A stretch of DNA of 64,000 nt from Warburgia ugandensis (Eukaryota > Streptophyta > Magnoliopsida > Canellales > Canellaceae), in assembly GCA_035236585.1 (NCBI GenBank), contig CP141136.1, positions 57,491,136 to 57,555,135 of the forward strand. The letters run 5' to 3'. The translations under genes were made by a program, and so were the position numbers. Positions within the stretch are counted from its first letter, which is position 1. The number at the start of each line of letters is the position of its first letter. Below are positions 32,621 to 47,575 of this stretch, in pieces. The notes beneath the pieces were generated by a model. It was not told the origin of the DNA. It saw only the letters and a program-made list of their open reading frames with translations, and made no database searches.

Positions 32621-32812
32621 TCACACTAACAGTTCAATCATATTCAAATACCAAAATAACACCCTTGGTGTTTTCAAATACCAATATAAAATTACACTAA
32701 CGGTTCAATTATATTCAAATACCAAATAACACCCTTGGTGTTTTCAAATAAAATCACACGAACGATTCAATCATATTCAAATACCAAATAATGCCCTTGG
32801 TGTTTTCAAATA
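32621..32812. repeat. 63-bp tandem repeat in the solo LTR
   Basis: Three copies of a unit marked by ATTCAAATACCAAATAA and CACCCTTGGTGTTTTCAAAT, with a more diverged copy to the left. Confidence 0.85.
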
Positions 32813-32918
32813 CAAATACTTTCAAATACTGATACAGAAATGTTTTCATCAGTATATAAAGACACAAAAAGAATAATCCCTGCTTGATTACAATCCAAAA
32901 GAGTTCACCCGCCTTATT

Positions 32919-33180
32919 GATCAGGTAAGGTTCAGAATACCAAACTAGGGCGGCTACACAAATACTCTTATCCAAAGAGTCCAAATATCAAATATCCAAA
33001 GTTGATCAATCGTTGGCCAGAAGATCCAAAGATCTAATTCATAAGTGATACCATTGACATACGTTCCAACAAATACACTATCCCATTGATCAGATGAGGT
33101 TCAAATCACCTAACTGCAGAGATATAAATAGATACTCTTCATTAGATCAGTTCAAATCATAGCGTTGATCAATCGCTAGC
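32919..33180. repeat. Diverged duplication of about 175 bp in the solo LTR
   Basis: Two copies marked by ATCAG(G/A)T(A/G)AGGTTCA at the left and GTTGATCAATCG(T/C)T(G/A)GCC at the right. Confidence 0.7.
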
Positions 33181-33782
33181 CAAATAAACTGATGAAAATA
33201 TCTTAAATTCAGATACAATTTCAAACATCAAAACTAATCTTTCAAAACAGATATTTTGAGAATATTTCCTCGAATTAATCAAAATCAATATCATAGCCAT
33301 ATCGCAAATTACTAAACTTCGTATCAAAAAGTAAGTTTAAATACTTCATATATAGGCTAATTATCAAATGCAGATTTCAAAATGTAATATTACAAATATG
33401 ATCATCAAATAGAAAAATTGAGAATTTTATCTATATATCAAAAGCCGATTCATAATTAGACCTAAATAAGGATATAAATACTTCAAGTATAAATTCTGAT
33501 ATTAAATCTCATGATTGATATCGAAGTCAAAAATCCTATTCATAACTGAACATTGAATTCAAATGTGTATTTCAAGCACCAGAAATTTTCAAATATTAAT
33601 TCTGATTTCAATTTACTTGACAGATTTTCAATATACAATATCAAATATTTCAACTTTATGAGATCAATCTCAAGGCATAGTTTTCTTTGTATAACATACA
33701 AGGTATCAAAATTTCAATTCTAATCATTCAATATACAAAACTGAATAATAAAACAAATATGATCTTACCAAATATAGAGCAT

Positions 33783-34085
33783 AACATTCATGTTATAACA
33801 GAATTTCTAATGAAAATGCACCTTCTCTAATTCAAATTTATGTAATAAACAAAATTTTAGATGAGAATGCATTGATTTTGATTCAAATTTATATCGTAAA
33901 TAGAATTTCAATGAATATTGCTTATTCTATTTCAAATTCATATTATAAATAGAAATTTCATGTGAGAACACACTCACTTAAATTCAAATTTATGTAATAA
34001 ACAAAATTTCAATGAGAGCGCACTTACTAAGATTCTAATAAATATAATAAATAAAAGTTTTAGATGAAAGTACACTTACTGATAA
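33783..34085. repeat. About 60-bp tandem repeat in the solo LTR
   Basis: Five diverged copies marked by TTCAAATTTATGTAATAAAC and an AGATGAGAATGCA-like block. Confidence 0.8.
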
Positions 34086-35777
34086 AATTAGATGGTTCAC
34101 ATTAACCAATGATACTGTGTATGACAAAAACCCAATCTAACACGTCGATCGTATAATTTCTGTTACAGTTTAACATTTTATAATTTCAGAATTTGATTAA
34201 CTCAACTAATAATGCTTTATCACTCACTAACTTTCCAATCATAACTCAAACAGTGTTATAAAAGTTTTAATATATAACTGATCTTCATTTGTTTGAAGAT
34301 TAACAGCTAAAATTATATTTAATCTTATTGCAGTAACTATAGATCAGCAATCTAATAAAGATTAATGGTTTGATCTATTATAAATTACTAAAAATACTAA
34401 AATATTAGTTTAGATTTGTTATTATAGTCCTAAATGTACGATCCAACCAAAATCAATGGCCAGATCAGTTCCTAAGGTTGTTAATCTATAGATCCAATAT
34501 AGGATAATGGTTCAGATCCTCAATTACTAATTTTTTTATCCTTTGTTTATCACAATCTTGTATTTGTATGATTGGATTTGTAAACCATGAATTGCCAATC
34601 ATGGATCCAGATCTGATCTGACTTTTTTTATGCATAGATCGAGTCAATTTACCTCAAAACCGACATTTTCATTGGAAAATAGCAAGTCGCCACCGATGAC
34701 AGATAGTCACCGAAGAAGGTAATAGGTGCGGTTGTCGCCCGTGATGTTTTCTTCTTTAAAATTCAAAATTTCTTTAGGGGAAAGGTAGAGAAGCTTACCT
34801 ACGATCCCCTTGAAGTTTGGTGAAGATCCGTGGATGTTTGATGTCGAAAAATATCAAAATTATGGTGTCCATTGTCAGAGTTTTGACAATCACCAGCGAT
34901 GACTTTTCAATTTTGATCTTCCTCATTTCTTGCCCAATTTTGATCATTTTTTAGGGCTTTTGTAGATTTAGAAGTGGAGAACACTTTGAATGGAATAGAT
35001 CGATCAAATATTCTATCAATTTTTGTGTTCTTTGCAGTGTTTATCACTGATACTATGCATACGCATAATCCGACAATCTCATCTTGTAGGAAACAGCCTT
35101 CCTCGTACGGCCTCTCTCTCTTTTCTTTTTCTCTTCTTTTCCTCCCCTTCTCCTTGTTCTTCCTTTTCTCCTCCTTCCTCTTTTTCTTTGTTTCTTCACA
35201 ATGTTGGGAAATAGATCATGTGATCTATTCTAGTTTTAAGAGAGGAGGGGGTGCCAATATTAAAATGCCCCCTCTTTTAGTAATGATTTTGTTTGCTTTT
35301 ACTTTTTCACTTTATTTATTTTTATATTAAACTTTCAATTATGATGTCTCTCTTTACTTTAAAAATCATAATTTTCATAAAAAGAGATGCATGGTACTAA
35401 TGATGATCTTCAATGTCTCTTGGTTGTAAATTTATGATTCATGTAAGTGGGGTCCACTTATAAAATTACAAAATTACCCTTTGCATGAAAAATCATAGCC
35501 TATATGTCCAAACTCCAATTTCAACAAACTTAGTATCATTGGAATCAACTTTTCGAGTGTAATACAAGTATGGAGGTTTCAATACTTGGTTTGAAGTCTA
35601 TAAGATTTTCATCTCAATGAAGCTTGTAGGTAAAATGACTAAAATGCCCTTGGGTGTTTTTAATAGTTTTAACTCTTTTGAAATTTCTTTTATGGAAAAA
35701 CTTCATTAATTTAACTAATACATTAATTGAAAATCAATACATTCTCACACATGAAAAAATAAGGTCATTACACCAGT

Positions 35778-37198
35778 TGAGTTGAAAGGGTTCCAATTAT
35801 AGTAGTTACTTGACGAGGTTTTATCAGACATAGGGTGTATTAGTCCTCTTCATGAGAAGAAAGATAAATTCTTATGACTTTGCATAGATTATTGATTGTT
35901 TGATAACACCACAGTGGAGAATTGATATTTTCTATCATGTATTGATGATCTATTTGATCAACTCTGAATGGTGCAGGATAATTGCGAATATTGATTTGAG
36001 GTCTGATTATCACTAGTGTGGATTGTGAGTAAGATGTCTTTAAGACAAATTTTAGAACTTCTTATGATTATTACAAGTTTTGGGTGATACAAATTGATGG
36101 AGTATGCATGGATATGATGGGTTGAAATTTCAAATGTTACTTGGATGAGTATCTTAAAGACTCATCTCTTGTTGTGAAATATGTGAGTATGAGTTATGGT
36201 GGAAAAAGGTGAAATTTATTGACCATGATACTTCTATTGATAGAGAGCCAGTTTTTTGAGATTGAGATGCGCTGAGGTTAGCCCAAATTGGTGACTAAGA
36301 TTGATAATCTCCTTAGTCTAAAAAGCTTCTATTGTTGAGTTATTGAGTTCTCCAAGATAGCCGTGATATGGAAGATGTTATATTACATATATATATATAT
36401 ATATAAGTTTGATTTCTCATTAGATGAGAGGTATGAGAGTGATGTGTGTTTGGTATAAATCATTTTCTTATGTGTAATTAGAAATTGATTTATGACATAT
36501 ACTTGTGAGTAGCTGATGAGGTCAACTTAAGAAGGCAGCCGATGAGGACAAATGAGAGAAGAACTGAACTTCTAGGTGGCAGGCTTCTAAGTGCTCACAA
36601 TATGATCATGTTATGGATTGGTTTTGATTGGCATATGATTGCCTGTTAGTGCATTGTATGCTTTGGTTTTGATTGTCATATGATTGCCTGTTAGTGAGCT
36701 GGTATGTTTAGATCTTGATTGACATATAATTGTCTGTTCGTGAGCTGATATACTCTGATTTTTATTAGCATATGATTGGCTGTTAGTGAACTAATATGCT
36801 CTGATTTTGGTTGGCATATGATTGGCTGTTAGTGAGCTAGTATGCTTTGGTATTGATTGATGTATATTTGCCTATATGTGAGTTGATGTGCTCTGATATA
36901 AAATTGACATAAATTTGCTTATATGTGAGGTGAGATGCTCTAAATTGGATTGTTATGGTGATATTACTTGTACTAAGTTGTACACAGATAACCAACTCTC
37001 AGATGGGAGCTTGGTTTATGCTAATTGTGTCATATGTGGTTATGATATGTTATAAGTATATGACATGAAATCATCTATTGATGTTGATTTTGGAATTATT
37101 GTGCGATTAGCATATCTTGTATGGCGATGCTTCTAGAATTTTTTGGAGGATAATATGAAAATAATTTCAAGGAAAAAATTCCTATAAGAAGGGAAGAA
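35778..37198 (+). mobile_element. Old gypsy element, internal remnant (RT and 3' end)
   Basis: RT-like segments near 35,780-36,110, then unrecognised decayed sequence, a tandem repeat (36,612-36,950), and a purine-rich run next to the 3' LTR start at 37,199. Broken by many changes; order matches element B (43,080-44,545). Confidence 0.7.
36612..36950. repeat. About 50-bp tandem repeat near the 3' end of the old gypsy element
   Basis: About seven diverged copies of a unit marked by TTTTGATTGGCATATGATTG, CCTGTTAGTGAGCT and ATGCTCTG. The homologous site in element B (43,915-44,010) has only one to two copies. Confidence 0.85.
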
Positions 37199-37581
37199 TG
37201 TAATATCCTCAATTTTTAAATCCCAATTTGTGTAAATTTTAAAAATTGTTAAATTGGGATAAAAAGTTTTCATAAATTTGAAATTTTATGAGTGAAAAAT
37301 TTGATAGACATTGAATCAAGTATCAAAACCTTGATATTTAGAAAGTACTCAAAAAATGGAATCCAACGACACAAATTTTGTTGAAATCAAAGTTTGAATG
37401 AAAAAGATATGAAATTCAGAACATATAGGACAAAAAAAAAGAGAGATTATAAAAAGGAGATGTCATTTATATAATGGCACCCCCTCCCCTGTATTAGGTG
37501 ATAGTCGTTGATTGTCACCCATGACTGACGATGAAAGAAGAAAAAAAAAGGCGAGAGAGAAGGAAGAAAGAGAGGGAGAAA
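37199..37581 (+). mobile_element. Old gypsy element, start of the 3' LTR
   Basis: Begins TGTAATATCCTC right after a purine-rich run, as the 3' LTR of element B does at 44,546. Cut at 37,582 by element B within a GA-rich tract and resumes near 47,585. Confidence 0.7.
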
Positions 37582-40573
37582 GTGTAATGACCTCATTTTT
37601 AACCCTAAATTAGTAACAAAATAAGATAAATTAATTAAAAATTTTATGCATGGAATTTGGTTTGAAATAACTAAAATTAGAAAGTACACATCGATAGGAA
37701 TTGAAGGTATAAAGCATGTCAAAAACGGAGTTCGGATGAGTGAGATGTGACCATTTTAAGTTGTAAGGGGAAATTGATAATTTGCTAGGGATGCTAATTA
37801 GAGGGGGTCGTTTTGATAACGACACCCCTTTCCATTTATATTGCATCTCCAATGAAGGAAGGCGGTGATCCACCTTCCCATTCGAGAAGATCGGATCTCA
37901 ACCTATAAAAACTAGTTCCCCCTTCCATTCCACACCAAATAACCATAGAAGAACCCTAGTTTTCCCCTGTGTAAGCTGGGGAAACAAACTGAAGTTTGCA
38001 CATACTAGAGGACTTCGATCTCCCATCTTCGACTCTAATAAGGTAAGGTACACACTCTAACTTGTTATTTACCTTATTTTTCAACTTTTTCCTCATAGAT
38101 CCAGGCTAGATCTAAGCTAAATGGCCTCGAGAATCAAAACCATGGAGCATGTTTAGACCCACATAAGGACACCTTAAATTATAGATCTAAGTAGTTCCTT
38201 GTGATCTTTGGACCCAAAAACCCTAGAAAAAGGAAAAAAAAAAAAAACAGATAAAAAATTGGAGCATCTAGGGCTCTGATCAAGCCAAAATAAGGTGGAT
38301 GGCTCGAGTTCATTGTCCTCGATGGACCCTACACCTAAGATGCCCATCGGGATGCACAGAGGCAAACTGTGCATGCAGGCGCTGTGTCCTAGCGCATGTG
38401 CGTGTTGGACGCTCACACACGCTATCCCGAACGACCAAAACATGCCGGGTGTCATGGCATCAGTGTGCTACAGGGACGCCGATGTACGTCGATGTAAACC
38501 TCATCTGCTATGTAAATCGGTGCAAATACCTGCCTGACCACTATAAATTAATATATTAATTTATGAAGTCTTTTCACTAAAAGCTTTATTTTGAGAGCTA
38601 TAGAGGTCCAAATCATGATTGAAAATATTCGTTACGATCATCTTGACAACACAGACCTAAATTTGACTTGAAAACTCATATTTGGCCACTTTTAAATTAG
38701 TCAAATCATAAAATTCAATAACTTAAATCAAGCCGATCAATAGATAATCAGGCCTTAGAAATGGATTGCATGTCTTAAATATGAAATGATCTAGGGGATT
38801 AGAAGATTGGATCTCTAACAATTTTTAAGAAGAAGTGATCTTGACCATTGATCTGATCAGGTGTCTTAGGAGTGCCTGATCAGAGAGCGATCTAACTCTC
38901 AGATCGATGTGTAATTATAGAGATATATGTCAATTTTTAGATAAACTCATAAATAAAGATGAATCAAATGATCTAGACTGTTGATTAAGATCAAGATGTA
39001 GATCCGAGAGATCATTATATAAATTGATATGTAAATGGGTACAAATTAAGAGAAAAGCGTATGATGAATTTTATTGAGGGACAATGAATGATGCAAAAAT
39101 GGTACTGTGGTACTGACAGATGCATCAAAGCGTGTGAGCTAAGAGGATTAAATCCTTGAATTGGGTTATCTCTCATTGAGGTAGGTGACGACATTTAATG
39201 TTATGTTTTGATTTCTAAAATTTTGTATTATAATAGTATTCATGGCTGATTGTGATTGATTGTCATTTGTTATTTATTCTAATATTTTGTCAAATTTGAC
39301 ATTTTATGCTATGATCAATATTAGATTTTGATAGTATATTAAATGGGTTTTCCTGATCGATTATTTTATGAGATTGATACTGTGTATCTTATGTATGATT
39401 AGTAATTACCTTTCCTTCTTGCATCACTGAGATTGATTGGTTTTCATAATATTGATGGTGGAGGCTTGGTGGTTAGTCCTTTGAGAGGCTAACCCCAAGA
39501 TGAGGGGTGCCTTGGGGATTGTGAGTTACAAATGCTCCTGGTTTTATGAGATACACAATTTTTGTGTTTTATGATTTATAACGAGTGCTCTTACTCGATG
39601 GATGTTATGCTAAAAGGGAGTACGGCCAGCCACCCACTCTCTAAAATTGTGATGTGATTATGATATGATAGACACCTGCCCACAGATAACATAGATTGTC
39701 CACACTACCAGTCGAGGCCTTTCCATGGGGATGGACATTAAGTCTCCTGTTATGGTGTCAACGGGGAGCGGTGGTGGCTGAGACCCTAGAGGGGTTGCTA
39801 CTGCAGCATGACGATCCATACTCTTGTTCTGTATGCTTGCATATGAGCATGGAGATGTTATTGTATGCCTGGGTGTGACGACACTCGGATGATTGATATA
39901 AGTACTCATGATCTGTTAGACGAGTGTATGGGACATTCGTGGGACCCACATACCTTGGGGTGCCCTGTTTGTTATTATATGCTCATTGAGGTTGGTTCAT
40001 ATCATGTGTTATATCCATAAGAGTATCATGTTTTACACTCATGAGATTCATGTTTTGCTTATGATACTTATACTCCATGGATGTTATGACATACACTTAT
40101 TTTAACATTGCCATTCAACTTGTTTTATTTTTTATGTTTCACTTGTTATTACATTAAATGTCTATGTACCTACTGAGCATTGCTTGCTGAGGCATTGCGT
40201 TATTGTTGCAAAGCCTATGATATTGGGAGAAAGACAAGACTGATGGGGAGTTAGACGAATAGTGATCGAGATGTCTCATTGGGAGGTATGTTCTGATTCC
40301 ACATGGATTGTGTATGTATATCTATCTTATTAGACTTGATTATATTGTTGTGAGAATGTGGCTGTTGATTGGATGAGTCTTGGAGTAGTAAATTTATTTT
40401 AAAAATAATTACTTGAATTTTTTTTTGAGTTTTTAATTGATGGTTGACCCTCAGGGTTTTCTAGAAATAAAATTTGTTTGGAATTGTTTTTCGCTGTTTT
40501 GGTTTTATAAAATTTGGGGCCCCACCTTTAGAAAAGTTTTATTAAAAAATGTTGAAAGACCTGGGTCGTCACA
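37582..40573 (+). repeat. 5' LTR of element B
   Basis: 2,992 bp, TGTAATGACCTC...GGGTCGTCACA. A TATA-like CCTATAAAAAC (37902-37912) lies about 320 bp in and is conserved in the partner LTR. Stem-loop at 40188-40218. Confidence 0.9.
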
Positions 40574-43500
40574 GTTGGTATCAAAGCAGGTTCATCCACT
40601 GACAACCAATCCCAAAAGTCCATGTGAAGTTGACAGTCCAAGGTGAGAATTAGAACTGCTTGGAGTTAAATGAGTAAATCATTTAGTAAATTATGAAACT
40701 AGAATAAACACCATTTAATGGTGTTGGGAGTTGAACTAGTAAGTGCAAGGATAGAGTGAAAATCACATATAGAGTTGAATCATATCATTAATAGACAATG
40801 ATTCAAGTGCAAGACATGAATAGTCATGGAAAAAGGAAAATGATCAACTAAAGGAAAAGTAAATTCTTATGAGAATAATGAAGCTCTTGAGGGTAAGAAA
40901 TCACTACATGGCATGCATGAGTGAGTGTCTCTAACTTAGAACATTCGTGTTGATAGATGATTTGCTAATGGAGAAAATGCATTGTGTTTATAAATTTTGA
41001 TGCTTTAGAGAGTACAATGGTTAATGTTGAGTAAAGAATCAGAATAAAGATTATGAATCAGTTCTCTAGGTAAAAACTTTACTATATGATAGAAGATATG
41101 TGTATATAAATTACTTTTGAGAATTCAAGTTATAACTTGGACTGTGCTTATAAATTTTTGAAAGAGTATAAAGGCTATTATAACTGCAATTGAGCAAGAT
41201 CAGTGATGGTTACAACAAATGAGAACTCGTGAATTTTAAAGAAGTATCGTATTAATCTAAACTTGAAGTGGATTTAGTTAAGGAATAAATTATAGTATGA
41301 ATGAAAATCATTGACAATTGATGGAACAATATTTAATATTCTATAGATGAATTACTTGATCTATGAGTTAAAATTTATAAGTTCTTATGCACACAAAAAT
41401 ACTACTAACCAGACCTCGGTGAAAAGTTAATGTTATGAATTTTATTGGGGTTTTAATTATGATTTGGAAGTGCATAGCCTTGGAGGATGTGATAACTATT
41501 TTATGAGAATATTTATTAAATATTGATTATAATGTGGCCTAAAATTGTTAAGAAAGTCATTATGAAATATCAATCGCATTGGATGTGAGGTTGACGGTTG
41601 TAAATGATTTGATAAATATGAACATGGAATATTTGATTAGTTAAAGGAAATGAAATATTGGAAGTGAGAACACCAAAAATGTGATTATGAGAATTTTAAT
41701 TATGGTTGTTTGGGAGATCATGTTACTCCATTGCTTAGACTTTATATGAAAGACTCTTAGAAAGGCTAGTGATGATTAGTATCTTTGTCTTATGAGCATT
41801 TGGTGACATGGTAAGAGTTTGTTGCTATAGAGTAGAGGAATTAAATGGTTCAACAATATTGAACTTGAATATATAATTGATTGATAGGCCCCTGACTTCT
41901 TTATGTTAGGTAAGGAGGTTATAAAGAGATTATGATATGTTGACGCTTGGATTGAGAAATTTGGTGATGGTAGCGCATACTACATTGGTGACAAAGGCAA
42001 TAGAATTGGACTCTATGTTATCGAGAGATATTCTCTTGGGACTCGAGCTGAGTGTAGAAACTTGGACATGAGTAGTTTGAGCCAGCCCAGTAAGAGCAAG
42101 AGACTTTTTTTCCATCAACATAATTACAGGGGCCACTAAGCCATTAACATTTGATTAGACAAGACTGGGATGTGAACAAGAGAAAGTACATTAGTAAAAG
42201 AACAGGCACCTGGACAGCTATGTCTTGGAGTTAGTAGATTATCACAATAGCTATAATAGCAACAATAACAGCCATTACAACTACAATCCTTTAAAATGTT
42301 TTGACTGTGGGGAGACAGAGTATTCGATAGAGACTGTTCCATAAAACCATAAGTTAGACTGACTAACATTGGAGATGGGGCAGAAATGGCTCCACATTAG
42401 CAATGATGAGTCTTTGTCATTACTTGGAAGCAAGCATAGACCTCAATTTGGGCAATAGAAAATATTTTCTTAATTTTTGGTAAACATGCTTGAGTACTTA
42501 TTGATTTAGGATCTAGTGATTTTGGACTTTATGTATTAGCGCTTTGAGGAATATATTTGTGAATATATGGCAGTATTTGGGATTAGATGTAAGGATACTG
42601 GTGAAAGGGTTATGGAAGCTTGTAAGTATGACTAGGGATGAGTGGTGGAGATAACAAGCGATTGGATGAATGCTGATTTCATCCCACTTGATATGATTGT
42701 TTGTAATATTATCCTTAGAATGGATTCTCTAATTTGGAGATAGTGATTTTTATGAGAAAAAGATTACTTCTTGTGTAACTGGATAGCTATTGGCCTCACT
42801 TGTGTAAGAAGAGGCATCTTTAAGAGTTGTGTTATTTCTATCTTAAAGGCAATACGGTACTTTTCATAGGGTACTAAGTATTTCTTAATTGTAGGAATAT
42901 GGGGTACCATGAGCGACTATGGAATGAGCACAAAGATGATGTGCAAGAGTTCATGGTTTTTCCTAAGGAGTTTCATGATTTTGCCACAAGAGATCGATAT
43001 TGATGTTAATTAGGCATTAGGTATAGCATTACTTACTCTGAATGCCATGTGAGACGTTCCTAATTGAGCTGACAAAGTTCCAACTATATGAGCTTTTGAT
43101 GAGAGTTTTGACAGGCCTTATGGGTCTTCATGAAGTGCATTAGTCTTCTTCATGAGAAGAGAGCTAGATCTTTATTATTATGCACAGATTTCGTCCATTT
43201 GATAATACTGCGGTAGAAAACTAACAATTTAAATCATATATTGATGATTTATTTGATTAATTCCTGATGGTACATGGTGTCTGTAGAGATTAATTTGAGG
43301 TGTGGTTATACCCAGCCTAGGATTCTAAGCATGATGTCTTTAAGATGATTTTTAAAACTTGTTATGATTGTTACTAGTTCTGGATGGTACAAATTGGTGG
43401 AAATAATACACTGACAGAATGTATGGATATGATGGGTTGAATCTTCAAATGTTATTTTAATGAGCCATGATTGTGTTAATAGATAGTATTGTTCAATACT

Positions 43501-44545
43501 TCATGAGGATCACAAGGAATCATTGTGCATAAATTCATAATGTCTAAGGGCTTATCATTTATTGCAAACATTTATAGCATGAGTTATGGTCAGAGGAAGT
43601 GAATTTCCTTTACAAAACACATTGAATAACAAAGGAGTCATTTATTGAGACTGTGATGGGCTGAGATTAGCCAAATTGGTGACTGAGGTTCATAATTCCT
43701 TAGTCTTATAAACTGCGGGAACTATATAATTGAGTTTCACCAAGATATCAATGATATATAATATTATGTGAGATTATTCCCTTACGATTAATCAAAATTC
43801 AATCTATAATCGATGCTAGTGAATAACCAGTGAGAGCAGGCGCTAGACACATTGGTAGACTTTGAGGTGGCAAGCTCCTAAGTGCTTACAATACGATCAT
43901 GTTGCAGATTGGTTCTCATGGCATAGAGTTCTTGTTGGTGAGCTATATGCTCTGGTTTTGATTTGGTAAATGATTTCCTATATGTTATCAGAGATACTCT
44001 GAATCGAGCAGATATAGTGAATTTACTAGTCCTAAGTTGTACATAAGTAATCAACTCCTAGATGGAAGCTTGGTTTGTGCTAATTGCGTCATATGTGGTT
44101 ATGATGTGTCTGATTATATAATGAGATGATTGATAGGCATCAATTTATATGATGGGTTGAGATAAGAAGGTATGATATGTCATAGAATCGCTTATTGATG
44201 TTGACTTTGGAATTATTGTCACAATTATCATATATTGTGATGTGAGGATCGCACTAGAATTGTTCAAAGGAAGTACATGTTAGATTTGTCTCACAAACTT
44301 GAGTAGATCCCAGGAAAGTTACAGCTTGATATGACATTGGAGGAGAGACCTATGTGTATAGTGGATAAGAAAGTCAAGGAGTTGAGGACAAACTATTTTA
44401 TTAGTCAAAGTCCATTGAGAATATCATTCACAGCTGGGGACCACATGGGAGATAGAAGATGAGATGAGGAGGGTCCACCCAGAGTTATTTACATAGAGGT
44501 ATGTACCGAAATTTTGAGGATGAAATTTTGATAAGGTGGGAAGGA

Positions 44546-47500
44546 TGTAATGACCTCAATTTTTAACCCTAAATTAGTAACAAAATAAGATAAATTAATT
44601 AAAAGTTTTATACATGGAATATGGTTTTAAAATCACTAAAACTATAAAGTACACATCGATAGGAATTGAAAGGTATAAAGAATGTCGAAAACGGAGTTTA
44701 GATGAGTGAGATATGACTATTTTAAGTTGTAAGGGTAAATTGGTAATTTATCAGGGACGCTAATTAGAGGAGGTTGTTTTTATAATGACACCCCTTTCCA
44801 TTTCCATTACAGCACCAGTGGAGGAAGACAGTGATCCACCTTCCCATTCGAGAAGATCGTATCCCAACCTATAAAAACTAGTTCCCCCTTCCATTCCCAC
44901 GCCAAATAACTAGAGAAGAACCCTAGTTTTTCCCTGTGCATGCAGCGAAAATGAACTAAAGTTTACATGCATTAGAGGACTCTGATCTCCCATCTCCAGC
45001 TCTAATCAGGTATGCTACACATTCTAACTTGTTATTTACCTTCTTTTCCAACTTTTCTCTCATAGATCCGGGCTAGATCTAAGCTGAATGGCAGTTGAAT
45101 GGCCTAGAGAATCAAAACTGTGGAGCATGTTTAGATCCACCTTAAGGACACCTCAAATGGTGGATCTGAGTCATTCATTGTGATCTTTGGACCTAAAAGC
45201 CCTTGGAACGACAAAAATAGATTAAAAAAATTTGAAGCATCTGAGGCTCTAATTAAGCAAAAAGGTGGACAGCTCGGGTTCATCGTCCTCGATGGACGGT
45301 GCGCCCAAGACACCCATCGGGACGCACACAGGCGAACTACACATGCAAGCGCTGTGCCGTAATGCACGTGCGCATGGGACGCTCACATGCACTGTCCCAA
45401 ATGACTGGGATGCCCCGAGCATCCTTGCGTCAGTGTGCTATAGGGACGCCGGTGTAAACCCTGTCCGTTGGTGTAAATTAATGCAAATACCCACCCACTC
45501 GCTATAAATTTATATATTAATTTATGAAGTCTTTTCACTAAAAGCTTTATTTTGAGAGTTACAAAGGTCCAAATCATGATTGGAAATATCCATTGTAATT
45601 GTCTTGACAACGTAGATCTAGATTTGACTTGAAAACTCACATTTGACCACTTTTAAATTGGTTAAATCATAAAATATTATTCAATATCTTAAATCAAGTT
45701 AATCAATGTATAATCAGGTCTTAGAAATGGATTACATGTGTCAAATATGAGATGATCTAGGGGATTAGAAGATTGGATCTTTAGCAATTTTTAAGAAGAA
45801 GTGATCTTGACCATTGATCTGATTAGATGTTTTAGGAGTGCCTGATCAGAGAGCGATCTGACTCTTAGATCGATGTGTAATTATGGAGATATATGTCAAT
45901 TTCTAGATAAACATGTAAATAAAGATGAATCAAATAATCTAGACTGTTAATTAAGATCAAGATCAAGATCCAGATTCAGGAGATCATTATATAAATTGAT
46001 ATGTAAATGGGTACAAATTAAGAGAAAAGCGTAGGATGAATTTTATTGAGGGACAATAAATGATGTAAAAATGGTACTGTGGTACTGATAGGTGCATCAA
46101 AGTGTGCGAGCTAAGAGGATTATATGCTTAATTGGGTTATCTCTCATTGAGGTAGGCAACGACACTTAATGTTATGTTTTAATTTTTAAAATTTTGTATT
46201 ATCATAGCTTTCATAGCTGATTGTGATTGATTGTCATTCATTATTTATTCTAAGATTTTGTGAGATTCAATGTTTTATGTTATGATCAATATTAGATTTT
46301 GATAGTATATTGAATGAGTTTTCCTAATCGATTGTTTTATGAGATTGATGCCACGTATGTTATGTATGATTAGTAATTATCTTTCCTTCTTACATCACTG
46401 AGATTGATTGGTTTTCATAACATTAATGGTGTAGGTTTGGTGGCTAGTCCTTTGAGAGGCTAACCCCGGGATGAGGGGTGTGCCTTGGGAATTGTGAGCT
46501 ACGAGTGCTCTTGATTTTACGAGATACGCTATTTTCGTTTTTTGTGATTTATGACGGGTGCTCTCACCTGATGGATGTCATGCTAAGAGGGACTAGGGCC
46601 AGCCAGCCACCCTCAAAATTGTGATATGATTGTGATATGACCCACAGATGACTTTGGGTAAGGGTTTGGTAACATGGATAGTCCACACTACTAGTTTGAG
46701 CCTTTTCACGGGCATGGATATTAAGTCTCCCATTATGGTGTCGACGGAGAGTGACAGTGGTTGAGACCTTGGAGTGGTTGCCATTGTGGCATGATAATCC
46801 ATACTCTTGTTCTGTATGCTTGCATGATAAGCATGGAGATGTTATTGTAGGCCTGGGTGTGACGACACTCAGAGGATTGATATGAATACTTATGATATGT
46901 TAGACGAGTGTATGGGACACTCATGGGACCCACGTACCTTGGGGTGCCATATTTGTTATTGTATGCTCATCAAGGTTGGATTATATCATGTGTTATATCC
47001 ATAAGAGTATCATGTTTTACACTTATGAGATTTATGTTTTATCGTGCATGATGTTTTACTTATGATACTTATACTCCATGGATGTTATGACCTACACTTA
47101 TATTAGCATTGCCATTAGACTTGTTTTTTTTTATTTTTATGTTTCAATTGTTATTATGTTAAATGTCTATGTACCTACCAAGCATTGCTTGTTAAGGCAT
47201 TGCGTTATTGTTGCAATGCCTCAGATATTGGGAGAAAGACAGGACTAATGGGGAGTTAGATGAATAGTGATCAAGATGTCTCATTGGGAGGTATGTTCTA
47301 ATTCCACATGGACTGTGTATGTATATCTATCTTATTGGACTTAATTATATTGTTGTGGGAATGTGGCTATTGACTGGATGAGTCTTGGAGCAGTAAATTT
47401 ATTTTAAAAATAAATACTCATTTTTTATTTTTTTGAGTTTTGAATCAATGGTTGACCCTTGGGGTTTTTTAGAAATAAAATTTGTTTGGAATTGTTTTTC

Positions 47501-47575
47501 GTTGTTTTGGTTTTATAAAATTTGGAGCCCCACCTTTAAAAAAGTTTTATTAAAAAGTGCTGAAAAACCCGGGTC

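Larger units (their letters stand above)
31578..35777 (-). mobile_element. Solo LTR (gypsy, Tekay-like), 4.19 kb
   Basis: 31583-35772 has TG...CA ends (TGTGACAACCC at the left; TGTAATGACC when read from the right, the usual 5' start in these families). Target duplications are CCAAT (31578-31582) and CCAGT (35773-35777), one base apart. No primer binding site or internal genes; minus orientation. It interrupts the RT region of the old element. Solo LTRs arise by recombination between the two LTRs of a full element. It contains two families of roughly 60-bp tandem repeats. Confidence 0.85.

Noticed and set aside
34974-35330. 118-codon frame with FSLLFLPFSLFFLFSS-type hydrophobic run
   Set aside because: A CT-rich stretch inside the solo LTR, not a membrane protein.
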